Assembly: GCA_026388095.1 (NCBI GenBank)
Contig: JAPLKL010000070.1
Span: 1 to 38,401, forward strand
DNA length: 38,401 nt
DNA from: Elusimicrobiota bacterium
GTDB lineage: Bacteria; Elusimicrobiota; Elusimicrobia; UBA1565; UBA9628
Direction: 5' to 3'
Made by a program: the position numbers and the translations under genes. The notes beneath the pieces were generated by a model. It was not told the DNA's origin and made no database searches. It saw nothing but the letters and a program-made list of their open reading frames with translations. Below, piece after piece: positions 1 through 5,861 of this stretch. Position 1 is the stretch's first letter; the number at the start of each line of letters is the position of its first letter.

Positions 1-132
1 AAGAAGCAAAAAGAGAAAGGACCGGCCGATGAAGGCTCCCTTCTTCTCTTCAACGACAACGCCAACGGCAAGGAGAACGGACCCAGAAACTACAAAAGCC
101 CGTCAACGGCCTCCAGGCTCATCCTTGGATGA
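1..132 (+). CDS. Possible 3' end of a gene cut by the window edge
   Basis: A frame is open from base 1 to a TGA at 130-132, giving a 43-residue lysine-rich tail that begins KKQKEKGPADEG and ends RLILG. A second plus frame is also open to a stop at 146-148, so the choice of frame is uncertain. GC content is lower than in the neighbouring genes. No domain is recognisable. It may be the tail of a real upstream gene or non-coding DNA. Confidence 0.25.
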   Translation, partial: KKQKEKGPADEGSLLLFNDNANGKENGPRNYKSPSTASRLILG

Positions 133-152
133 GAAAATGCTGAAATGATATC

Positions 153-1361
153 ATGAGGCCCGCGATGTTCCTGAAAAACATCGGGCGCAACGTCGTTTTC
201 CTCGGCGTGGTCAGCGGCCTGACCGACATCTCTTCGGAGATGCTCTACCCCATCATGCCGCTGTTCCTTACTACGGTCCTGGGCGCGCCCATGACCGTGG
301 TGGGCCTCATCGAGGGCGTGGCCGAGGCCACGGCGAGCCTGCTCAAGGCGGCCAGCGGGCTCTGGTCGGACCGCGCCGGCCGGCGCAAGCCTTTCGTGCT
401 CTGGGGCTACGGGCTCTCCGCTCTGAGCAAGCCGCTCCTGGCTTTGGCCGGGGCCTGGCCCTTCGTCCTGTTCTGCCGGTTCCTCGACCGGACGGGGAAA
501 GGCGTGCGCACCTCGGCGCGCGACGCGCTGATCACGGCCTCGTCCGAGCCGGAGCACTGGGGCAGGGCCTTCGGCTTCCACCGCGCCATGGACACGGCCG
601 GGGCAGTGGCCGGGCCGCTGGCGACGGTCTTCCTGCTGTCGGTCTGCGGACTGGGATATCGGAGCATCTTCTTGATCGCGGCGATCCCCGCCGTCCTCGG
701 CGTTCTTGTGCTGGCCGCCTTCGTCGAAGAACGGCGATCGTCCCCCGACGGAACCGCCGCCCCCCGCGGGGGGGCGGCGGGACTCGCGACGCTTCGCGTC
801 GCGAGTTCGGGATTCTCGGCCGACTACAAGAGGTTCCTGCTTGTCTACGGGCTTTTCGCGGTCGGCAACTCCAGCGACGTGTTCCTGCTGCTCAAGGCCG
901 CGCAGGGCGGGCTGAGCCCGACGAAGGTGGTGCTGGCCTACGTGCTCTACAACGCGGTCTACGCTCTGGCCGCGACTCCGGCGGGGATGCTGGCGGACCG
1001 TCTGGGCCGCACGCGGACCTTGGCCGCGGGACTGGCGGTGTTCGCCGCGGTCTATCTGGGCTTCGCGCGGGTCGCGGCCGGCCCCTGGTTCTGGCTGCTC
1101 TTCCCCGTCTACGGCTGCTACACCGCGCTGGCGGAGAGCTCGCTCAACGCGGCCATCGCGGAGCGCTGCACGGCGCAGAACCGGGCCACCGCCATGGGGC
1201 TCTTCCAGGGGACCGTCGGGGTCTTGGCCTTGGCCGCGAGCCTGGCCGCGGGCTGGCTGTGGACCCAGGTCTCGCCCGCCGCGCCGTTCTATCTGGGCGC
1301 GGCCTGCGCCGCGGCCGCGGCGCCCCTGCTGCTGCTCCTCCCCGAACGCGCGCGTTCCTAG
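153..1361 (+). CDS. Major facilitator superfamily transporter
   Basis: A 402-residue polytopic inner-membrane protein with the MFS layout of two six-helix halves joined by a central cytoplasmic loop. The first half has a typical start (FLGVVSGLTDISSEMLYPIMP) and a loop 2-3 basic motif (LWSDRAGRRKP); the second half repeats it as ADRLGRTR. This subgroup of MFS proteins is annotated as drug or metabolite transporters, but the substrate cannot be read from sequence. The central loop (residues about 201-218) is low-complexity because it is encoded by two perfect DNA hairpins (754-780 and 782-806), which look like an insertion that kept the frame. No Shine-Dalgarno precedes the ATG. A weak extended -10-like TGCTGAAAT (138-146) lies 6 nt upstream, so the mRNA may be leaderless. 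Confidence 0.85.
   Translation: MRPAMFLKNIGRNVVFLGVVSGLTDISSEMLYPIMPLFLTTVLGAPMTVVGLIEGVAEATASLLKAASGLWSDRAGRRKPFVLWGYGLSALSKPLLALAGAWPFVLFCRFLDRTGKGVRTSARDALITASSEPEHWGRAFGFHRAMDTAGAVAGPLATVFLLSVCGLGYRSIFLIAAIPAVLGVLVLAAFVEERRSSPDGTAAPRGGAAGLATLRVASSGFSADYKRFLLVYGLFAVGNSSDVFLLLKAAQGGLSPTKVVLAYVLYNAVYALAATPAGMLADRLGRTRTLAAGLAVFAAVYLGFARVAAGPWFWLLFPVYGCYTALAESSLNAAIAERCTAQNRATAMGLFQGTVGVLALAASLAAGWLWTQVSPAAPFYLGAACAAAAAPLLLLLPERARS
754..806. repeat. Two adjacent perfect hairpins inside the MFS gene
   Basis: The first hairpin has 12-bp arms at 754-765 and 769-780 around a GCG loop. The second has 11-bp arms at 782-792 and 796-806 around a TTC loop. One base separates them. They encode the low-complexity central loop of the transporter. 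Arm length and 3-nt loops match the cluster at 16807-16944, which suggests one family of palindromic element. Confidence 0.85.
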
Positions 1362-1490
1362 AGCCCGCGCCGCGGGGCATCTTGGCATGGCTGTTCCGGT
1401 TTAGCGTCTAGTCCTTTCTGTGCACGATAAGAGGTTATCTGATTATTTCTGGTGCTGATAAGTGTCATATATTACGTATTTTTTAGAAGC

Positions 1491-1509
1491 GGGGGTTCCG
1501 CGAACCCCC
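1491..1509. repeat. Perfect hairpin upstream of nrdJ promoter
   Basis: An 8-bp stem (GGGGGTTC at 1491-1498, GAACCCCC at 1502-1509) surrounds a CGC loop, 13 nt upstream of the nrdJ -35 box. It lies in the 222-nt gap after the MFS gene, which is AT-richer than average and holds no other visible gene. No T-tract follows, so it is not a classical terminator. It could stop readthrough from upstream or be a short member of the local hairpin family. Confidence 0.6.
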
Positions 1510-1522
1510 CTCGTCGGAGAAT

Positions 1523-1551
1523 TTGACATGCCTTGGGCATGCTGTTACACT
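1523..1551 (+). promoter_or_regulatory. nrdJ promoter (sigma-70 type, extended -10)
   Basis: The -35 box TTGACA (1523-1528), a 17-nt spacer and the -10 box TACACT (1546-1551) form a near-consensus promoter; TG at 1543-1544 makes an extended -10. The expected transcription start is near 1558, which excludes the upstream in-frame TTG at 1533 as start codon and leaves a leader of about 26 nt. An inverted repeat CATGCC-TTG-GGCATG (1527-1541) overlaps the last bases of the -35 and fills most of the spacer, where a repressor could bind. Confidence 0.85.
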
Positions 1552-1569
1552 GTCCTAACATTTTGCCGC

Positions 1570-1576
1570 AAGGAGA
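1570..1576 (+). promoter_or_regulatory. Ribosome binding site deciding the nrdJ start
   Basis: AAGGAGA lies 7 nt before the TTG at 1584. Together with the promoter position it selects this non-ATG codon over the in-frame TTG at 1533 and ATG at 1539, both upstream of the predicted transcription start. Confidence 0.75.
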
Positions 1577-1583
1577 CCCCACT

Positions 1584-4112
1584 TTGAAGAACAGGCCCGC
1601 CCCCGCCGTCCACTACGCCTCACGCAAGCATCCCAAGATCGAACTCACTGAGAACCAGCTCAAGGTCATCAAGGACAAGTACCTGCGCGGCAGCGCGTCC
1701 ATCGAGGTCTGGCTCGACGGGGTGGCGCACAACATCGCCCTGGCCGAGATCCTGGCGCATCCCGACGCCGAGGACTGGGGGGTCTTCTCCGGCGTGCGCT
1801 ACAGCGCCCACCCCGTGGTCGGCCCGGCGCAGGTGCGGCCCTCGCGCATGGTCCTGTTCCACGACGGCCTGGCCGAGTCCGGCCTGCGCGAGGCCAACTT
1901 CACCCGCCTCATCAAGAACCTGGAGACCGCCTACGCGACGGTGCCGGAGGCGCGCAAGCTCGCCGACCTCTGGCGCGACCGCTTTTATGACATGCTCTCC
2001 GGCTGGGACTTCCTGCCCAACTCCCCGACTTTGATGAACGCGGGCCGCGAGCTCCAGCAGCTCTCCGCCTGCTACGTCCTGCCCGTGCCGGACTCCATGG
2101 AGGCCATCACCAAATCGCTGTCCGCGCAGTCGCTCATCCAGAAGTCCGGCGGCGGCACGGGCTTCGCCTTCAGCCAGCTGCGGCCCAAGGGCGACATCGT
2201 CAAGAAGACCCAGGGCGTGGCTTCGGGCGCCTTGTCCTTCATGCAGATGTTCGACAAGCTCACCGACGTGGTCAAGCAGGGCGGCACGCGCCGCGGCGCC
2301 AACATGGGCATCCTGCACTACACCCACCCGGAGATCAAGGACTTCATCACCATGAAGTCGCAGTCCGCGACCATGGAGAACTTCAACGTCTCGGTCGCCG
2401 TCGACGAGAGGTTCATGAAGGCCGTGGCCTCGGACGCCGAGTACGACCTGATCAACCCGCGCACCAAGGAAGTGACGGGCAAGGTCCGGGCCAAGGAGAT
2501 CTTCGACCTCATGGTGGAGTGCGCCTGGAAATCCGGCGACCCGGGCTTCATCGTCATCGACCGCATCAACAAGTCCGGCTCCAACCCCACGCCGGCCATC
2601 GGCCAGATCGAGGCCACCAACCCGTGCGGGGAGCAGCCGCTCTTGGCCTGGGAGCCCTGCAACCTGGGCTCCGTGAACCTCGCCAATTTCGTGGTCGGTC
2701 CGGCCCTGGAAGGGACCTTCGACTTCAAGCGCCTGGCCGCGACCGTGGAGACCGCGGTGCGCTTCCTCGACGACGTCATCGAGGTCAACAACTACCCCCT
2801 GGCCGAGATCGAGCGCATGGCCAAGGGCAACCGCCGCGTGGGCCTGGGCGTGATGGGCTTCGCCGAGACCTTGGCCAAGATGGGCATCCCCTTCGACTCT
2901 CCGGCCGCCCTGGAGTTCGCCAACAAGCTGATGCGCTACATCAACGACACGGCGCTGGCGGCGTCCGAGTCTTTGGGCCAGTCGCGCGGGGTCTTCCCGA
3001 ACTGGAAGAACTCCATCTACGACCCGGACGCGGTCCACTTCCGCGGCGAGAAGCGCACCCCGCGGCACTGCGCCCGCACCACCATCGCGCCGACCGGCAC
3101 CATCGCCATCGCCGCGGGCCTGCAGGGCAGCGGCATCGAGCCTTTCTTCGCCATCGCCTACACGCGCTACAACGCCAAGGCCCTGGAGGCGATCAAGAAG
3201 GGCGAGGCGCCCTCCGAGAAGGACGTGTTCTTCGAGGTCAACCCCCTCTTCAAGGAGGTCGCGGAGAAACGCGACTTCTTCGGCCTCAAGGAGAAGGACC
3301 TCTGGAACCGCATCAACGAGAACCACAAGGCGGTGCGCGGCATCGCCGAGATCCCGGCCGACATCCAGCGCCTTTTCCCGACCGCCCACGACGTCTCGCT
3401 GGAGTACCACATCCAGATCCAGGCCGCCTTCCAGAAGTACACGGACAACGGGGTATCCAAGACCATCAACCTCCCCGCCACGGCCACGGTGGCCGACGTG
3501 CGCAACGCCTACACGCTGGCCTACGAGCTGGGCTGCAAGGGCATCACCATCTACCGCGACGGCTCCAAGGCCCAGCAGGTCTTGAACCTCGCCCCGGCCC
3601 CGTCCAAGACCAAGCGCCGCGACCCGGAGACCGCCTTCGGCGCCTCCTCCGAGTACTACCAGATCAAGACCGGCTACGGGCCCCTGCACATCCACATCAA
3701 CTACGACGAGCGCGGCCCCTACCAGGTCTTCACCAACATCCCGCCGCTGGGCACCGAGATCTCGGCCTTGACCTCGCTGGTGGGCATCCTGCTCTCCAAG
3801 TACTTCGCGGAGGGGGGCGACCCCTTGAAGGTGCTCAAGCACCTCAACTCGGTCAAGGGCGACAAGCCCATCGGCTTCGGCGAGAACCGCATCAACTCCA
3901 TAGCCCACGCCATCTCGGTGGCCCTGCGCCAGCACCTCAAGAAGACCGGCTGGCTCACCGACGGCGAGGACGCGGCCCAGAAGTCCAAGCTGGAGGGGCT
4001 CACCTTGCCCAAGGCGGAGTACTGCCCAAAGTGCTACTCCTCCAACGTGTCCTACGAGTCCGGCTGCTCGGGGCCGACCTGCCACGACTGCGGGTTCTCC
4101 GAGTGCTCTTGA
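1584..4112 (+). CDS. nrdJ: Adenosylcobalamin-dependent (class II) ribonucleoside-diphosphate reductase
   Basis: The enzyme reduces ribonucleotides to deoxyribonucleotides in the cytoplasm using adenosylcobalamin to form a thiyl radical, so it works with or without oxygen. It has 842 residues. The active-site N-P-C-G-E is at 346-350, with Cys348 the likely thiyl-radical residue; Cys163 (LSACY) and Cys359 (EPCNLGS) are the likely redox pair. SGGGTGFAFSQLRPKG and APTGTIA are family motifs. A C-terminal TSCPD-type region (about residues 690-790) and a cysteine-rich tail (CPKC...CSGPTCHDC) complete the class II architecture. The TTG start at 1584 follows AAGGAGA (1570-1576) and lies downstream of the expected transcription start. 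It appears monocistronic. Confidence 0.95.
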   Translation: MKNRPAPAVHYASRKHPKIELTENQLKVIKDKYLRGSASIEVWLDGVAHNIALAEILAHPDAEDWGVFSGVRYSAHPVVGPAQVRPSRMVLFHDGLAESGLREANFTRLIKNLETAYATVPEARKLADLWRDRFYDMLSGWDFLPNSPTLMNAGRELQQLSACYVLPVPDSMEAITKSLSAQSLIQKSGGGTGFAFSQLRPKGDIVKKTQGVASGALSFMQMFDKLTDVVKQGGTRRGANMGILHYTHPEIKDFITMKSQSATMENFNVSVAVDERFMKAVASDAEYDLINPRTKEVTGKVRAKEIFDLMVECAWKSGDPGFIVIDRINKSGSNPTPAIGQIEATNPCGEQPLLAWEPCNLGSVNLANFVVGPALEGTFDFKRLAATVETAVRFLDDVIEVNNYPLAEIERMAKGNRRVGLGVMGFAETLAKMGIPFDSPAALEFANKLMRYINDTALAASESLGQSRGVFPNWKNSIYDPDAVHFRGEKRTPRHCARTTIAPTGTIAIAAGLQGSGIEPFFAIAYTRYNAKALEAIKKGEAPSEKDVFFEVNPLFKEVAEKRDFFGLKEKDLWNRINENHKAVRGIAEIPADIQRLFPTAHDVSLEYHIQIQAAFQKYTDNGVSKTINLPATATVADVRNAYTLAYELGCKGITIYRDGSKAQQVLNLAPAPSKTKRRDPETAFGASSEYYQIKTGYGPLHIHINYDERGPYQVFTNIPPLGTEISALTSLVGILLSKYFAEGGDPLKVLKHLNSVKGDKPIGFGENRINSIAHAISVALRQHLKKTGWLTDGEDAAQKSKLEGLTLPKAEYCPKCYSSNVSYESGCSGPTCHDCGFSECS

Positions 4113-4160
4113 CGGAATAAGGAGACCTGGCCGGCTCGCGCACGCGGATCAAATACGACC

Positions 4161-4508
4161 GTGGTCAAGTGTCCGGCCTGCGGCTTCGACTCCCCGGATT
4201 CCGCCCGGTGGTGCGATCTCTGCAAGGAGCCTTTTCGCAAGGCGCGTCCGGAGGCCGCGCCGGCCGCCAAAGCCGATCCCGAGGGCGCTCGCAAGGCCCC
4301 GGAGCCCGGCATGGGCATCCCCCCCGAGTTCCTCACCCTCGACACCGGCGGCAAGGTCCCTGCGGCCCCCCGCTGGTTCCGCTACGCGGCTTGGTGCTCT
4401 CTCGTCGCCTGGCTCATCGTCGTGATGGTCCTTATGAAAGTCTATATGGCCAGACACAGGGCCCAACTGCAAGATCAGCCCTCCGAGCAGTCCGCGCAGC
4501 CACGCTGA
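4161..4508 (+). CDS. Small zinc-ribbon membrane protein of unknown function
   Basis: A 115-residue protein with a GTG start. Residues 4-21 form a zinc ribbon (CPAC...CDLC). A charged Ala/Pro-rich linker follows, then one predicted transmembrane helix near residues 78-97 (about WCSLVAWLIVVMVLMKVYM) and a short polar tail. The ribbon, including the trailing EPFRK, closely resembles the N-terminus of the protein at 5132-5545, on the other side of the pilin gene. An AAGGAG at 4117-4122 is too far away to serve this start. No function is known; membrane tethering of a small metal-binding module is the only inference. Confidence 0.7.
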   Translation: MVKCPACGFDSPDSARWCDLCKEPFRKARPEAAPAAKADPEGARKAPEPGMGIPPEFLTLDTGGKVPAAPRWFRYAAWCSLVAWLIVVMVLMKVYMARHRAQLQDQPSEQSAQPR

Positions 4509-4541
4509 AATTAGCCGGACATTCTAGCCGGCAGACATCCC

Positions 4542-4560
4542 CTGACTTGGCGTGACGCCG
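4542..4560 (+). promoter_or_regulatory. Shared upstream element of pilin promoters, copy 1
   Basis: The 19-nt CTGACTTGGCGTGACGCCG ends 6 nt before the -35 box of the pilin promoter. An almost identical sequence (17 of 19 bases) sits at exactly the same distance from the -35 box of the minor-pilin operon. It contains GGCG-TGA-CGCC. A binding site for a pilus-gene activator is the likely meaning. Confidence 0.65.
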
Positions 4561-4566
4561 GGCGCA

Positions 4567-4595
4567 TTGACACGGGATGGTCCATGCAGTACACT
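4567..4595 (+). promoter_or_regulatory. Pilin promoter
   Basis: TTGACA (4567-4572), a 17-nt spacer and TACACT (4590-4595) form a strong sigma-70-type promoter with the same hexamers as the nrdJ promoter. Transcription should begin near 4602, so the in-frame ATG at 4577 cannot be the pilin start. Confidence 0.8.
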
Positions 4596-4678
4596 ACAGA
4601 AAACCTGTTTCCATACTGGAACTGCCGATCCAGATGATTTACCCTGATCATCGACCCGACGCCAGCCAGGTGCATGAC

Positions 4679-5113
4679 ATGGACAAGACGAAAATGCGGG
4701 GCGCTTCAGGCTTCACGCTCATCGAGCTCATGATCGTGGTCGCCATCATCGGTGCATTGGCGGCTGTCGCCGCACCGAAATTCGGCTCGCTGATCCGCAA
4801 GGCCAATGAAGGCGCGTCCAAGGGCAACCTGGCATTGATCCGCGCCGCGATGATGATCTACTACGGCGACCTGGATGGACAGTACCCGGCGACGCTGACC
4901 GCGATGACGGTCGACGGCAAGTACCTGGGGGCGCTGCCGGTTGCCAAGACTCCAAACTACCACGCGGACAGCTCGGTCACTTTCTACCAGACGGGCGTCA
5001 ATGACAAGGCCGGCTGGAGCTACAACAATACGGCTGGCGACGCGAACCAGGGGACGGTGCTGGTGAACTGCAGGCATACGGACTCCAAGGGCACCATCTG
5101 GTCGTCGTACTGA
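4679..5113 (+). CDS. Type IV major pilin-like prepilin
   Basis: A 144-residue prepilin subunit of a type IV pilus or pseudopilus. A short basic leader (MDKTKMRGASG) precedes the prepilin peptidase site G/F, followed by the hydrophobic helix FTLIELMIVVAIIGALAA with the conserved Glu at mature position 5. The remainder is a compact head domain (YYGDLDGQYP, ending in an NC.HTDSKG tail) that resembles Elusimicrobiota pilins from memory. The start is set at ATG 4679 because this gives a normal leader and lies downstream of the promoter; an in-frame ATG at 4634 would add 15 residues and is less likely. It is a single-gene unit, convergent with the next gene. Confidence 0.9.
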   Translation: MDKTKMRGASGFTLIELMIVVAIIGALAAVAAPKFGSLIRKANEGASKGNLALIRAAMMIYYGDLDGQYPATLTAMTVDGKYLGALPVAKTPNYHADSSVTFYQTGVNDKAGWSYNNTAGDANQGTVLVNCRHTDSKGTIWSSY

Positions 5114-5131
5114 GCCGTCGTCCGGCCGGTC

Positions 5132-5545
5132 CTACTTCACGCCCATGACGTTCCTGTCGTGGCGCGTGGCTGTCTTGGTCTGGACGAGGGCGTCGTAGCG
5201 GACCCGGTCGGCCTGGAGATCGCGAGATTCCTGGAACTTGCGCCCGACTTTCAGCGCGGCAGCCTTGGCCGAGGCGTCGAGCATGTATTTCGAGGGCCCC
5301 AGGGACCCCGAGGGGTCGAATTGAACGTCGACGAATACGAGCACGGAGTCATCGCGGCAGATGAAATCGACCGATCCGTCGGCGCATTTCCATTCACGTT
5401 CCAGTATCTTCCAGCCGAGCCCCTCGATGAATGCGGCGGCCTGATCCAGCTGGCTGGCGGGCTTATCCTTATGAAATGGCTCGCCGCAGAATTCGCACCA
5501 ACTCCGGTCTTCCGGTACATCGAAGCCGCACTTCGGGCACTTCAT
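5132..5545 (-). CDS. Zinc-ribbon protein with a YraN/UPF0102-like nuclease-fold domain
   Basis: A 137-residue cytoplasmic protein. The N-terminal zinc ribbon (CPKC...CEFC) is followed by a domain that aligns with the UPF0102/YraN family of PD-(D/E)XK-type proteins: A..F....GWKILEREW, then G-S-V-D-F (family G-E-I-D-L) and V-F-V-D-V-Q (family V-F-V-E-V-K). The first Glu and the Lys are replaced, so nuclease activity is doubtful, although the central Asp remains. The ATG at 5545 has AGAGG upstream; a GTG three codons earlier is possible. The ribbon matches that of the protein at 4161-4508. Function is unknown; DNA or RNA binding is an inference. Confidence 0.7.
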   Translation of the reverse strand: MKCPKCGFDVPEDRSWCEFCGEPFHKDKPASQLDQAAAFIEGLGWKILEREWKCADGSVDFICRDDSVLVFVDVQFDPSGSLGPSKYMLDASAKAAALKVGRKFQESRDLQADRVRYDALVQTKTATRHDRNVMGVK

Positions 5546-5679
5546 GGATACCACCTCTTCTGTGTCATCAATCTACAAGCACAATATACAGCATTTCCCA
5601 ATTATAACCTTTGCTCGGCCCCCTCGGGGGCTGAAGAGGCTGGCTGCGGCTGGTCATTTCAAGACTTGGCTGACATGCG

Positions 5680-5698
5680 CTGACTTGCTGTGACGCCG
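5680..5698 (+). promoter_or_regulatory. Shared upstream element of pilin promoters, copy 2
   Basis: CTGACTTGCTGTGACGCCG ends 6 nt before the -35 box at 5705, the same placement as copy 1 at 4542-4560. The core GACTTG recurs at 5663-5668 and 5752-5757, giving a direct-repeat pattern around this promoter region. Confidence 0.65.
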
Positions 5699-5704
5699 AT
5701 TTTC

Positions 5705-5733
5705 TTGACGCTCCCCCGCAGGCGCTCTATACT
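5705..5733 (+). promoter_or_regulatory. Minor-pilin operon promoter P1
   Basis: TTGACG (5705-5710), a 17-nt spacer and TATACT (5728-5733). The predicted transcription start is near 5740, giving a leader of about 120 nt that contains P2 and an inverted repeat. Confidence 0.7.
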
Positions 5734-5766
5734 TATGGTGCCTGCCTTTCCGACTTGAGTCCTATT

Positions 5767-5800
5767 TGACCAGGCTTGGTTAAAATAACATGACTGGTCA
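5767..5800. promoter_or_regulatory. Inverted repeat between the two operon promoters
   Basis: TGACCAG (5767-5773) and CTGGTCA (5794-5800) are perfect 7-bp inverted arms 20 nt apart. The left arm also overlaps a smaller repeat ACCA-GGCT-TGGT (5769-5780). The right arm lies 9 nt before the P2 -35 box. It is a candidate operator. Confidence 0.4.
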
Positions 5801-5809
5801 GGCGACTCC

Positions 5810-5838
5810 TTGAATTGCGGCCGGAAACACCATATACT
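5810..5838 (+). promoter_or_regulatory. Minor-pilin operon promoter P2
   Basis: TTGAAT (5810-5815), a 17-nt spacer and TATACT (5833-5838). Transcription would begin near 5845, only 11-17 nt before the possible start codons, and no Shine-Dalgarno sequence is present. Confidence 0.6.
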
Positions 5839-5861
5839 TTTACCACTAACCCGTATTGAGA

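Noticed and set aside
90-1388. Long minus-strand open frame opposite the MFS gene
   Set aside because: The translation is Arg/Gly/Pro-rich with no motif; it is a GC-rich shadow of a clear transporter.
1533-1583. Upstream in-frame TTG/ATG starts for nrdJ
   Set aside because: They lie inside the promoter, upstream of the predicted transcription start, and lack a ribosome site.
1400-1583. Cobalamin riboswitch before nrdJ
   Set aside because: The predicted leader is only about 26 nt and no B12-box sequence was seen.
1620-4085. 821-codon minus-strand open frame opposite nrdJ
   Set aside because: Low-complexity Val/Leu/Gly/Asp translation mirroring nrdJ codons; nrdJ has intact catalytic motifs.
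4577-4678. Longer N-terminus for the type IV pilin
   Set aside because: ATG 4577 falls between the -35 and -10 boxes, and a class III prepilin leader is normally short.
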